A DNA stretch of 64,000 bases, from positions 45,771,001 to 45,835,000 of the forward strand of contig CM077594.1 in assembly GCA_039654915.1 (NCBI GenBank), given 5' to 3'. This document shows, one piece after another, positions 51,727 through 61,590 of the stretch (its first letter is position 1; each line of letters opens with the position of its first letter). Under the pieces are notes generated by a model. It was given only the letters and a program-made list of their open reading frames with translations, made no database searches and was not told where the DNA came from. Made by a program: the position numbers and the translations under genes. The stretch comes from Aquilaria yunnanensis (taxonomy: Eukaryota > Streptophyta > Magnoliopsida > Malvales > Thymelaeaceae).

Positions 51727-52292
51727 GGACGACCTCACCCAGGGACCTCGGGAGTACGGCAGGAGCATTTATGGAAGCATTTAAGGAAGCCTCTGACACG
51801 TCCTTTCACAGACGTCACAAGCCGCCTCAAAAGGCGCTCTGACACACGGACGCCATCAAAATCACATCATGGCCCATCTCAGCACGTGGCTCAAGGCAAC
51901 CTGCTACCAGCTATCTGTCTCCTACGCCCAGAAATTCAGGAACATCCGACCGAACACGTGTCGCGATCTAAACGGGCTAGGCACTCCTATAAATACCAGG
52001 AATTAATACTTGGCAGGAGGTTGGTTGGCAAAATACTGCTCCCACACTCTGAGGAAATTACCAGGCGAGACTCTTCAGCCCTGTGTGCTATTACCTTTGC
52101 CTTTTTCTCAGCCACCACTGACTTGGGCGTCGGAGGCTCCCCCCCCAAAAAAACACTCCGGGGGCCTCCTAACCTTTTGTTTCAATGCTTTCAGGCACAC
52201 TCCCTTGGGCGATCCATCCTCCAGGCGTTCTTCCTCCCAGAAGTCTCTCCACCAGTCACTATGACTATAAACGATGAGGCCCCAGGCCATCA
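51727..52292 (+). repeat. 3' LTR of C1, right part
   Basis: Starts with the second GGACG, then matches 5' LTR positions from 21828 on, including CACGTG and TATAAATA. It ends GGCCATCA at 52292 and is followed by C1's second TSD copy CATGG (52293-52297). Confidence 0.94.
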
Positions 52293-52297
52293 CATGG

Positions 52298-52903
52298 CAA
52301 GGTTTTGGCCTTTGTGTTACCATTCTAAGATGGCAGTAAGAAAGACAGGTTTCTAAAGCCCAAGTTAGTACTAACTAAGACCTAAAAAACTCCTAAGACC
52401 AAGAGAAAACTCGAGGAGGGCTGCCATAGCGTTACTAAAGTGATATCTTACTATTTTATTGAATGTTTATGGACTAACCTTATTGTGTTATTGCTGCTAG
52501 CATTACATGGGTTTACTATGTTTGTTGGTGCATACGGTTGCAATATTTCTATGTATGAGTTGTTTTTTTATATTTTCATTTCTTTGGATTTCAGGTGGTA
52601 TGTTGCTATGGAAGACTTTATATTGAAAGCCCTTACTAAGTTCTTTACAAAGAGGTTACTCCCCTTTCCGTTCATTTTCCGGAACACCTGAAAGAGAATG
52701 TTCAAACTAGGGTTTATAGTTTGATTTTTTCTATGGAATTATAGGTACATAAACTTTAATATGTCTATTATTAAACTGGAGTTTTTCATGATTTTTAGAG
52801 CACATTTTCTAATTTTAGTGTTGGTATGCTCTGGCTTATGTAGCAGCTGCCATTTAAAGTTTCTGGAGTGCGTTGTGTTTGTAAGGCTCTCCAAGAAGCT
52901 AGT
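52298..52903 (+). repeat. 3' LTR of element B, right part
   Basis: Continues 20639-21514 after C1. It keeps the landmarks of inverted LTR K2 in the same order: GAGGAGGGCTGCCATAG, GACTAACCTTATTG, a polypyrimidine run with TTTCAG at 52590-52600, and GCAGCTGCC near 52849. It is cut at 52903 by element G; CTAGT (52899-52903) would be the left TSD. The end of the LTR is not seen. Confidence 0.78.
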
Positions 52904-53651
52904 TGATGCCCGGCGGCATTTTCCTTGTATGAAATGCTGGGCCTGAGAGAGACTTCCAATGAGTAGGTGTCTGCAAGATCTTGAAGAAAGTGGCTTAGGA
53001 GCTCCTCGGAGTGTGTTTCCGGGGAAGGAGCCTCTGATGCCCAAGTTAGTTTAGGGGAGAACAGTTGTTTAAGAGTAGAGAGTATGAAGGAGAGAGTCGC
53101 GTCATTCTTACCAAGGAGCCTCATAAGTATTTATAGGAGGATGGAGGGAGGAGGCTATTTGTCACATTTTTCCCAAATCATGACACGTGTTCGGCCAGAT
53201 TTGGTCAGTACCTTCAGAGGCAAGCATCTCCAGCTGGCCATAGGTGGTTCCGACCAGAGGGTAGGGGCGTGTGTAAAGCATCTGTGTCAGAGGTTCCCTA
53301 ATCATATTTGTCATTTCTCCGTTAGACCCATTCGAAGGTGCAAGACCTCCTCGAGTAGAAATCTTCCTCGAGGGCTTATCAGAGAAGATCCTTCAGATGG
53401 GCGGACCTTCCTTGAGAGGCTTTTTCCTTTATCGAGGGTGGAGAACCCATGCTTCTGACGTTGGTAGTGTCCCCTTGAAGGTAGAAGAGACGCCCTTTCC
53501 TGAAGTTGTTCACATATATTTTTCGAGGGTGGGTGCTGAGGTCCTCGATTGGTGACACAAATTTCTCGAGGGTGGTGTTGCAAAATCTACGAGGGTGGTG
53601 TTTAGCAACTCAATTGGAAGTTCGTTATGGGTGATAGCCCTTCGGCTATCA
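52904..53651 (-). repeat. 3' LTR of element G (748 bp)
   Basis: On the plus strand it begins TGATGCCCGGCGGCATT and ends GCCCTTCGGCTATCA. The minus-strand start TGATAGCC-GAAG-GGCTATCA is a perfect 8-bp hairpin. The layout follows D's LTR: TATTTATAGGAG (minus TATA box, about 53129), ATGACACGTGTTCGG (53181-53195) and Tat-typical CTTCGAGG words. Confidence 0.87.
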
Positions 53652-54080
53652 CATGCCCATCGCAAAGCCGAAGATACATTGATCTTCCATGAGCGTGTCA
53701 TCGAAATCTTGTTCTTTGGGAAGCTATAGCTATCCCAGATAGATTGAATTGTTTTAACTGAGGTTGACTCCTCGGCTTGATTGGCTCCCTCAACCCATGA
53801 TACTTTGTTTTGTAAATGTAGTGTCTTCGGCATTCTTCAGGGCTCCTTACTTTTGGCAAGGCCGTTCCTTTGGAATATGAGGAGGTGTTCTGCCCTTTAG
53901 CCAAATTCTCAATTTATCTGAGGTTGTATGAAGCAAGGAACCATTTTCCCATTGGGGTTTTTTGTTCTTGCCTCCTGTCAGTGAATCGTCCTGTCTTCTA
54001 ATCGAGCCGTTCCGTTACTTCAAAATAGGCCATATAGGGCTGCAAGTGTCAGAAGGCATGCCCTTGTTTCCTGCATCATG
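53652..54080. other. 3' untranslated region of element G
   Basis: No gene. It begins CATGCCCATCGCAAAGCCGAAG, a decayed form of the polypurine-tract region of C1 and H read from the other strand. I see nothing else recognisable. Confidence 0.6.
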
Positions 54081-54196
54081 TGACACGTGTCATCAGAGCA
54101 TTGGTAGTCAGTCATGTTTGTTACATTGGTTACGTCCTTTCATTTGTGAATGGTCATTATGACAATGCTTCGCCTGCCTCTCTCAGTTTATATAAA
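54081..54196 (+). promoter_or_regulatory. Promoter of the G antisense ORF
   Basis: The 12-bp palindrome TGACACGTGTCA (54081-54092) contains a G-box. TATATAAA is at 54189-54196 and the ATG follows about 200 bp downstream at 54398. The layout is the same as in C1 and D. Confidence 0.74.
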
Positions 54197-54397
54197 CCCT
54201 CTCAGTTTAAAAGTTTCCTCAATTCTTCTACTTTCATTCTTCTTGCTTTCAAACTTCCTCTTGCTCTCCAACTTTTCTTGCGACGGTGTTAGCGGTGGAC
54301 CGATTTTTGGCAACTTTCGTAGCATTTTCTGAGGTCTCCCTGGTTTTTCTTTACTTTTTCATTTTGTTGTCCGAGGTTAAGGTTTTAGTCACGGAGG

Positions 54398-54457
54398 ATG
54401 TTAGCTGAACAAGCCAAGGTTAGGGCTTTTCCCGATAATTGGATCCCTCTTGACTTC
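54398..54457 (+). pseudogene. First codons of the G antisense ORF, cut by element H
   Basis: ATG at 54398, then MLAEQAKVRAFPDNWIPLDF up to the H insertion at 54458. FPDNWIPL matches the PIPESWQPL/PVPEIWQPL start of the aORFs of C1 and D. The sequence resumes at 60185. Confidence 0.75.
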
Positions 54458-55333
54458 TGATAGCCAAAGGCTATCACCTCTATCTGACCGAACTCCCTGC
54501 CACAAGAATGGCCAGAAGAAACTAGAGCTACCCGAGTAAAGGTGGGATCATACACCTCGGGAGATAGTCGAAGAGCTCTGAGCCCGACACGCCAGGAAAC
54601 TTGAGGATACTACTAGCCCCCCGAGGTTGCAAACAGATCGCCTTTGAAAAAGAGGCACCAGCTATTGCAGGCCGAACATGATCTCCCCGAAGGTGGAACT
54701 CCCTGAAGCTGGGTACCCCCGAACTGAGGGCGTGTTTCCCGAAGAGGTACCGTCCGTACCAAAGGACGACCTCGCCCAGGTACCTCGGGAGTACGGCAGG
54801 AGCATTTAGGGAAGCATTTAAGGAAGCCTCTGACACGTCCTTTCACAGACGTCATAAGCCGCCTCAAAAGGCGCTCTGACACGCTGATGCCATCAAAATC
54901 ACATCATGGCCCATCTCAGCACAAGGCTCAAGGCAACCTGCTACCAGCTATCTGTCCCCTACGCCCAGAAACTCAGGGAACATCCGACCGAACGCGTGTC
55001 GTGATTTGAACGGGCTAGGTACTCCTATAAATACCAGGAAATAAATACTTGGCAGGAGGTTGGTTGGCAAAGATCTGACTCCCAGACTCTGAGAAAATCA
55101 TCAGGCAAGACTCTTCAGCCCCTTGGTGCTATTTCCTCTGCCTCTTTCTCAGCCACCACTGACTTGGGCATCGGAGGCCCCCCCCCGGAAACACATTCCG
55201 GGGGCCTCCTAACCCACTTTTTCTGAGCATCTCAGGTACTCTACCTTGGGCGCACCATCCTCCAGGCGTTCTTCCTCCTAGAAGTCTCTCCAACAGTCAC
55301 CGTGACTCTAAACGATGAGGCCGCCGGCCATCA
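54458..55333 (+). repeat. 5' LTR of element H
   Basis: Starts TGATAGCC-AAA-GGCTATCA and ends GGCCGCCGGCCATCA. TATAAATA is at 55026-55033; the G-box position reads CGCGTG here (about 54988). Confidence 0.93.
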
Positions 55334-56820
55334 TTTGGCGCCGTCTGTGGGAAACCGCTCTGAGATTGCCGTCGTTGAAACTCGGCGTTCTAAGGACAAG
55401 GGACTCCCGAGGTCTCCGTCCGCGCCTGAGACACAACCGGCTGCTAAGTAAACACTCCCAGGGACTTCTGCGTCCGAGGAAGATCGCCCTTTAGTAATCA
55501 CTATGAGCTTTTTGAGGGAGTTTCAGTGTTGGGTGTTGGCCGAAATGACACAGCAGATCGACCGAAGGTGGTCACAGCAGACACAGGCCCAAAGACCTCC
55601 CTCACCTGCACGCCCTCAGGAGAAAAGTCAGAGGTCGACCCATCGCAGTTCGGGAAGCGTAGACCCACAGGAAGGGTCGTCCACAGAGAATATACCCCTC
55701 GGGAAATGGCCTGTGGGACAAACTGGGTCCAAACGACCGAAAGTCTCACAGCGAAGGAGTTCGTCGCCTGAGGCGAGGTCCCTGTCCCCTCAGCGCCGAA
55801 CTCGCTCGCCGAAGAGGCGCCGACGATCTCCCTTCCCTGAAGAAGGGCCTAGTGCCACCGTGCTTATGGAGAGGATATTAGCACGGCTAGATAGGGTGGA
55901 GAAACAAATGGCCAGAAAACCCGTTTGGGACAGGCTCACAGGAGCCTTCTGCGAAGATGGGTCCCCGTTCACCCGGACCGTGGCCGAGGCAGCCATGCCA
56001 GGTGACTTCAGAGTACCTCGGTTGGAGATTTATGATGGCCGTACTGATCCACAGGCCCATCTGACGAAGTACAGACGCAGCATGATAATGCACGGTGCTG
56101 ACGACGCTACCATGTGCAAGTGCTTTGAAGTCACCCTCACAGGGCCAGCAACTACATGGTACAATTCATTGCCTTCAGGGACCATCACTGAGTTCCAGGA
56201 GTTGTCCACGGCCTTCACGCAGCAATTCATTGGGAGTCGACCTACTGCGAAGATGCCTGTCCAGATGTTCGACATAGAGCAGAGGAACGGAGAAACCATC
56301 CGAGACTATGTCGAAAGATTCAACAAGGAAGCTCTTAGCGTCCCCGACTTTCGGCCCGAAATCTGCATTCTTGCCATGACACGGGGCCTTCGGTGAGACT
56401 CACAGCTATTTTATGAGTTCTCAAAGGACCCCCCGGAGACCCTCGGAGAATTTTACCGAAGGGCAGAACAGCACATGACCGCCGAGGAACTAAGAATGGT
56501 TGGGCCGAAGTCCGATCACCACCGCGCCGAAGGGTCCAACCAACAAGCTCGGCATCCGACCGAACAGGCAGGACGACCTCGGAGGATGCGGGGAAGGAAA
56601 CCCCAAAGTTTCACACCACTGAGCACTACACGGACCAACATCCTCATGGCGCTGGAAAGGCAAGGGACGCAGATTCGGCGACCAAGGGCCATGATCGCCG
56701 AGAATAAGAAGAATGCAAAGAAGTTCTGCCAGTTACATCGCGACCACGGTCATGACACCGAGGACTGCTTCCAGCTGAAGAAATACATAGAGTCGCTGAT
56801 AAAGCAGGGCCAACTTAAAA
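55302..56820 (+). pseudogene. Gag of element H
   Basis: The LTR start codon used in C1 and D is GTG here, and a TAA near 55449 follows AAK. From 55503 the frame is open: MSFLREFQCWVLAEMTQQID, an Arg/Ser-rich stretch, the Gag domain (RLEIYDGRTDPQAHLTKY ... VERFNKEALSVPDF), then TGA at 56394 where C1 has an Arg codon. It continues in frame with KFCQLHRDHGHDTEDC (about 56730-56770, CX2HX4HX4C) and LIKQGQLKKYMRM. Gag is therefore interrupted twice by stops but not frameshifted. Confidence 0.85.
55336..55352 (+). promoter_or_regulatory. Primer-binding site of element H
   Basis: TGGCGCCGTCTGTGGGA starts two bases after the LTR and is the least altered Tat-type PBS in the window. Confidence 0.9.
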
Positions 56821-57431
56821 AATACATGCGGATGGCATCCCCGAAAGGCAGAAAAGTGGAGGAAGAAAGGGCCAAAGATGAGGACTATGACTCCGACAGG
56901 CGGAGAAATCAAAGTCCAAAAAGGTGCCCTCCACCTCCGACAGGGGTTATCCAAACAATCACCACGGGGCTCCCATCCTCGGAAAGAAAGCGGAAGGCCA
57001 GAGAAATTACAGTCATGGAATATCAAAATCCAGCAAAGAAGCTGGCCCGCAAAGATGGATCCACCATCGTTTTCCCCCACGACGATCCGCTGCTAATCAT
57101 GGCAAGGATAGGGAACTGGGACGTCAAAAGGGTGCTACTTGATGATGGATCAAATGCGGACGTCCTATTCTCGCACTTACTGCCGAGCTTGAGCATCTCC
57201 AGCAGCGAGCTTAAGCCAGTCACCTCGCCCACCTTCGGGGTTGGACCATCCGAACTGCCCGTGCTCGGATGGATCGACCTCCCACTGATGATGAGAGGGA
57301 CTTCGGTAGACGGAGCAGCTGAGTTGTCGCCTCCACAATGGCGAGGTTCATCGTCATGGACGTCCCGTCCTCATACAACGCCATCCTTGGAAGGCAGACA
57401 TAGGGAAACCTGCACATTCGCCCTGATGTGA
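56821..57431 (+). pseudogene. Protease of element H
   Basis: Continues in the gag frame: DSDRRRNQSPKR, EYQNPAKKLARKDGS, VLLDDGSNADVLF (about 57131-57170, DDG form) and GPSELPVLGWIDLPLMM. Two bases are missing near 57330 (C1 has TACGCC where H has CGCC), which shifts the frame. Slightly further on, in the original frame, CAG has become TAG (57401). Confidence 0.85.
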
Positions 57432-58498
57432 AGTACTTGATTGTCACATTCACCACCAAGGATGGAGATGCAGAGATCTTCATAGACCAGGCCGAGGTCA
57501 GAAAGTTGTTTGTGAAAGCACGAAAGGCCTCGGCAAGCAACTTCGCACAAACAATGGAGGCAAAGGTGTCAGAAAAAGGCAAAGAAGAAGATCTCGCAAA
57601 AACGGAAATGGAAACAGTAGAACTTATCCCAGGACAATCTACCCGAATAGGGAAGAGCTTGGCCGAAGGTGAGAAGGAAAACCTTGTATCTTTTCTGCTG
57701 AAAAATAAAGATCTGTTTGCCTACTCGCCGAAAGATATGCCAGGGGTAAACTCTGGCATAATACAGCATAGCCTCAAAGTAAGCCTGAAAGCAAAACCTG
57801 TCCAGCAAAAGAAACGAAGCATCTCAGCCCACAAGAGCAACTTTGTCAAAATCGATGTCCAACGTCTGTTAGACGCCAAAGTCATCAGGGAGGTGAAGTA
57901 CCCCGAATGGTTAAGCAACGTGGTCATTGCCACAAAAGAAGGTAGCAGCAAACTCCGAATGTGCATCGACTTCAGAAACTTGAACGATGCTTGCCCGAAA
58001 GACTCATACCCTCTGCCGCCAATAGATCAGCTAGTAGATTCAACTGCCGAATATGGGCGCCTAAGTTTCCTAGACGCCTTCAGTGGCTACCATCAAATAA
58101 GGATGGACCCCGAAGATGAAGAAAAAACCGCCTTCATCACCGAGGGAGGAACATACCGCTATGTCAGGATGCCCTTCGGGCTCAAAAATGCAGGAGCCAC
58201 CTACCAAAGGTTGATGAACAAGATCTTTAAAGACCAAATGGGGAGAAACATGGAGGTGTATGTTGATGATATGATAGTCAAGAGCAAGCTGCCTAGCTAT
58301 CAAGTTGCAGATCTAGAGGAAACCTTCCAAAAGCTCAGAGCCTTCGGGATTCGGCTCAATCCTGAAAAGTGCATCTTCGGGGTAACCTCGGGAAAATTCC
58401 TTGGGTACATGGTATCCGAAAGAGCCATTGACGCTAACCCTGAGAAGATTAAGGCGCTGCTTAAGTTCCGAACTCCTGCCACAGTCAGAGACGTATAG
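57428..58498 (+). pseudogene. Reverse transcriptase of element H
   Basis: 356 open codons after the shift: the linker EIFIDQAEVRKLFVKARKAS, then RT with MCIDFRNLNDACPKDSYPLP, FLDAFSGYHQIRM, RMPFGLKNAGATYQRLMNKIF, YVDDMIVKSK (about 58258-58287) and GKFLGYMVSERAI. It ends at TAG 58496, where C1 has CAG. All RT motifs through the thumb are intact. Confidence 0.88.
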
Positions 58499-59389
58499 AG
58501 GCTCACCGGAAAAATAACCTCCCTGAGCAGATTTATTTCCAGGTACGGAGATAGGTGTCGACCTTTCCTCAAAGTCCTCACAAAGGCAGCAAAACTGGAA
58601 GGTGACCTCGGAAGGAATGATCACCCTTGGGGTGAAGATTGCCAAAAGGCCTGGGAAGAACTCAAAGTCTACTTCGCTAGCCTGCCGACTCTGCGACAAC
58701 CTCGGGAGGGAGAGCCCCTCGTTTTGTACCTCGCCGTCACGGAGAAAGCTGTAAGCTCGGTCCTCGTGAAAGAAGGAGGGCCAAAGCAATGGCCAGTCTA
58801 TTACGTCAGCAAATCCCTGCACGGCGCCGAAGTCAGGTACCCTCTGCTTCAAAAAGCTATATACGCCTTGGTGCTTGCAGGGAGAAGGCTGCGACCATAC
58901 TTTCAGGCTCACCCCATCATCATCCGAAGTAGTCTACCACTACGGGATGTTATGAAGAAAGTTGATCATTCTAGAAGGCTCTCCAAATGGTGCATAGAGC
59001 TTGGCGAGCACGAAATCATATATGAACCTCGGAAGGCCATAAAAGCTCAAGCACTGGCAGACTTTATCGCCGAAGTACCCACCACTAAGGAAAGCGATAT
59101 GGATCCAAATGGAGGTGAGCCAGAGTGGACCTTGCATGTTGACGGAGCCTCGGCATCCGAACACCAGGGAGCTGGAGTAATTATCAGAGGACCCGAAGGC
59201 CTAGCGGTAAAAAAGGCTATCAAGTTCAGCTTCAGCGTCACTAACAAAAGGCTACCAAGAACAACCTCGGAAAGAGATGCAAAACTGAAGTGTTCACTTC
59301 GGCTTTCCAAAGGGGGGCATGTGATAGCCAAAGGCCATCGCCTCTATCTGGCCGAACTCCCTGCCACAAGAATGGCCAGAAGAAACTAG
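58499..59389 (+). pseudogene. Degenerate RNase H and truncated second RNase H of element H
   Basis: In frame with RT: the inactive Gypsy RNase H (LYLAVTEKAVSSVLV), then WTLHVDGASASEHQGAGVII with the first catalytic Asp. After FSVTN (59240) the sequence changes abruptly to RLPRTTSERDAKLKC, which is the polypurine-tract region in the same frame. The Glu and second Asp of this RNase H, and all of integrase, are lost. Confidence 0.87.
59309..59321 (+). promoter_or_regulatory. Polypurine tract of element H
   Basis: AAAGGGGGGCATG immediately precedes the 3' LTR, the same as C1's tract. Its survival next to the deletion kept the element's cis sequences complete. Confidence 0.85.
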
Positions 59390-60179
59390 CGCTACCCGAG
59401 TAATGGTGGGATCATACACCTCGGGAGATAGCAGAAGAGCTCCGAGCCCGGCACGCCAGGAAACTTGAGGATACTACTAGCCCCCCGAGGTTGTAAACAG
59501 ATCGCCTTCGAAAAAGAGGCACCAGCTATTGCGGGCCGAACATGATCTCCCCGAAGGCGGAACTCCCTAAAGCTGGGTACCCCTGAACTGAGGGCGTGTT
59601 TCCCGAAGAGGTACCGTTCATACCAAAGGATGATCTCACCCAGGGACCTCGGGAGTACGGCAGGAGCATTTAAGGAAGCATTTAAGGAAGCCTCTGACAC
59701 GTCCTTTCACAGACGTCATAAGCCGCCTCAAAAGGCGCTCTCACACGCTGACACCATCAAAATCACATCATGGCCCATCTCAGCACAAGGGTCAAGGCAA
59801 CCTGCTACCAACTATCTGTCCCCTACGCCCAGAAACTCAGGGAACATCCGACCGAACGCGTGTCGTGATCTGAACAGGCTAGGTACTCCTATAAATACCA
59901 GGAAATAAATACTTGGCAGGAGGTTGGTTGTGAAAGATCTGACTCCCAGACTCTGAGAAAATCACCAGGCAAGACTCTTCAGCCCCTTGGTGTTATTTCC
60001 TCTGCCTCTTTCTCAGCCACCACTGACTTGGGCATCGGAGCCTCCCCCCCCGGAAACACATTCCGGGGGCTTCCTAGCCCACTTTTTCTGAGCATCTCAG
60101 GTACTCTCCCTTGGGCGCACCATCTTCCAGGCGGTCTTCCTCCTAGAAGTCTCTCCAACAGTCACCGTGCCGGCCATCA
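59322..60179 (+). repeat. 3' LTR of element H
   Basis: 858 bp, matching the 5' LTR except for about 5-6% substitutions and an 18-bp deletion near 60168 that removes the region holding the gag start. TATAAATA is at 59890-59897. It ends CCGGCCATCA. Confidence 0.92.
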
Positions 60180-60184
60180 ACTTC

Positions 60185-61590
60185 CATATGAGCTGTGCGA
60201 CATCGGAGAAGTTGGAGAAATGGAGACAGAAGTTCTTTCTCCCTTCTTATGCAAACACTAGGCGCCCTGGTCATAATGAACCAAGCTACATTCCTCGGCA
60301 CAAGGAGGTTGCCGTCTTCAGAGCGTAACTGAAGGCGGGACTCCGTTATCCCCCCCGAATGTGGTCTCTGACTTCTGCTATTTCCACCAGATAGCCATCA
60401 ATCAGATGCCCCGGAACTCATACGCCTACTTTAATGCCTTCCTTTGTATGTGTGGGGTTTTCAAAATTCTTCCGCACTTTATCTTCTTTCTCCAATACTA
60501 CAATCTCCATCCTATCCTAAAGGGTAGGTTGTACTTCTTGCTCCCTCAGGGATCCGAAATTTACTTTTACCTTTGGCACTAAAGATAGCTGGCGAGGGTG
60601 GCAGAAGAAGAATTTCTTCATGGAGGTGGATGAGAAGTGGAAAGATCTTCCCGCCTGATGGGCTTCAGGTACCTTGGCCTCCGATGTAGTGGATCCGAGC
60701 AAGCCGTTGACACTAGAACTAGGATGCCCAGGCACCTTCGCTCCCTCTCTACCCCTTCCCCATTAGATGGAGCTTGACAATCGAGGAGGTTCTTCGGGAG
60801 CTTAGAGTTATCACTGAACTTGTTACTGACAAGGATATGCCAAAGCCTTCGGTGGACGGAAAGAAGTCGTGGCTCATTTTTCTCCTTCGGGATAAACTCT
60901 CTTACTACGGGCTCACAGATATTTTTTCTTTTGCAAAGATGGGTGACAAGTCTACAGCGTTCTACAAGAGCTTGTTCCTCGGCTAGGCCGAGAAAAGGGA
61001 GTAGAAGAAGAAGGCTTCGAAGAGAAAGTAAGGGCCAGCTGGTCCGTCTTTGGTGCCAAGGTTGAAGAAAACTAAGGAGAGCTTTCTGCCCCCTCCCCCC
61101 GAAGATCAGGCTGAGGCGGCTGAGCCAACGTTCATGGCTGCTAACCTGACTTCAGGGGTGTCCATCTTCTTGACCCCTTTAAGTCCTAATGCTGCTGTCG
61201 AGACATTGGGGACTTCACTAGGGGAGATTTCGGGTAAGGAGGCCTAAGAGAATAGAAGAAGGAAGGGCAAGGAGGTTCCTGCCGAAGCACTCAACGTTGA
61301 TGAATCTGATGAAGAAGATGCCGAACTTCCACCAGGTTTGTCTCTTAGACATTCATCTATGAACTTTGGATTTTTCGGTATTTTAGACCTTGTAGATCAA
61401 TGGAAAAGAGATAATGTACAAAAGGAACTTCATCGTGACTTTGCAGATGAGTGAGCTCAAGTAGAGTGGATGATGGAACATGTTCGAAAGAAGGCCATTC
61501 GGGACTAAAAAATCCCAAGGAAGAAGGTCCCGATGGAGCCCTTCTGGAACTTCACCTATCAAGACCCTACCTCAGTGCTTGGCCCATGCA
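60185..61590 (+). pseudogene. Antisense ORF of element G, remainder
   Basis: After H the aORF continues: SEKLEKWRQKFFLPSYANTRRPG, a TAA near 60326 (CAA in D), LKAGLRYPP, then QIAINQMPRNSYAYFNAFLCMCGVFKILPHF (60361 on), the SWRGWQKK region with small indels, TIEEVLRELRVI and MGDKSTAFYKSLF (60950). The intron-2 donor CCACCAG-GTTTG at 61335 is at the same site as in C1 and D. Exon 3 from 61447 keeps EHVRKKAIRD and EPFWNFTYQD, then stops matching near 61585. It cannot be translated as it stands. Confidence 0.8.

Larger units (their letters stand above)
21515..52292 (+). mobile_element. Element C1: Tat-lineage Ty3/Gypsy retrotransposon with antisense ORF
   Basis: LTRs of 874 bp (21515-22388; 33104-33416 plus 51732-52292) are flanked by CATGG at 21510-21514 and 52293-52297. 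The interior holds PBS, gag, PR, RT, a degenerate RNase H plus a second RNase H, IN, hairpin repeats and an antisense ORF. Removing D (18,310 bp plus TSD) and solo LTR E1 (1,416 bp plus TSD) leaves about 11.0 kb. I count about 22 differences between its LTRs (2.5%). It is defective: one frameshift in gag, one stop before RT and at least three frameshifts in RNase H-IN. Confidence 0.94.
54458..60179 (+). mobile_element. Element H: C1-type Tat element with large internal deletion
   Basis: 5,722 bp, TSD ACTTC at 54453-54457 and 60180-60184. LTRs are 876 bp (54458-55333) and 858 bp (59322-60179; 18 bp missing near its end). About 22 differences in the first 385 bases (5-6%) make it older than C1 and D. 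Gag, PR and RT are present. The sequence jumps from within the second RNase H (59240) to the polypurine-tract region, so integrase, repeats and aORF are absent. It lies in G's aORF. Confidence 0.93.
52904..61590 (-). mobile_element. Element G: third Tat retrotransposon, truncated, minus strand
   Basis: Visible parts: 3' LTR (52904-53651), 3' untranslated region, antisense promoter and aORF (plus strand, 54398-54457 and 60185-61590). It is split by element H and ends near 61590 where element J begins. Its gag-pol and 5' LTR are not in the window. It is more diverged than C1 and D, with many small indels in the aORF. Confidence 0.8.
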
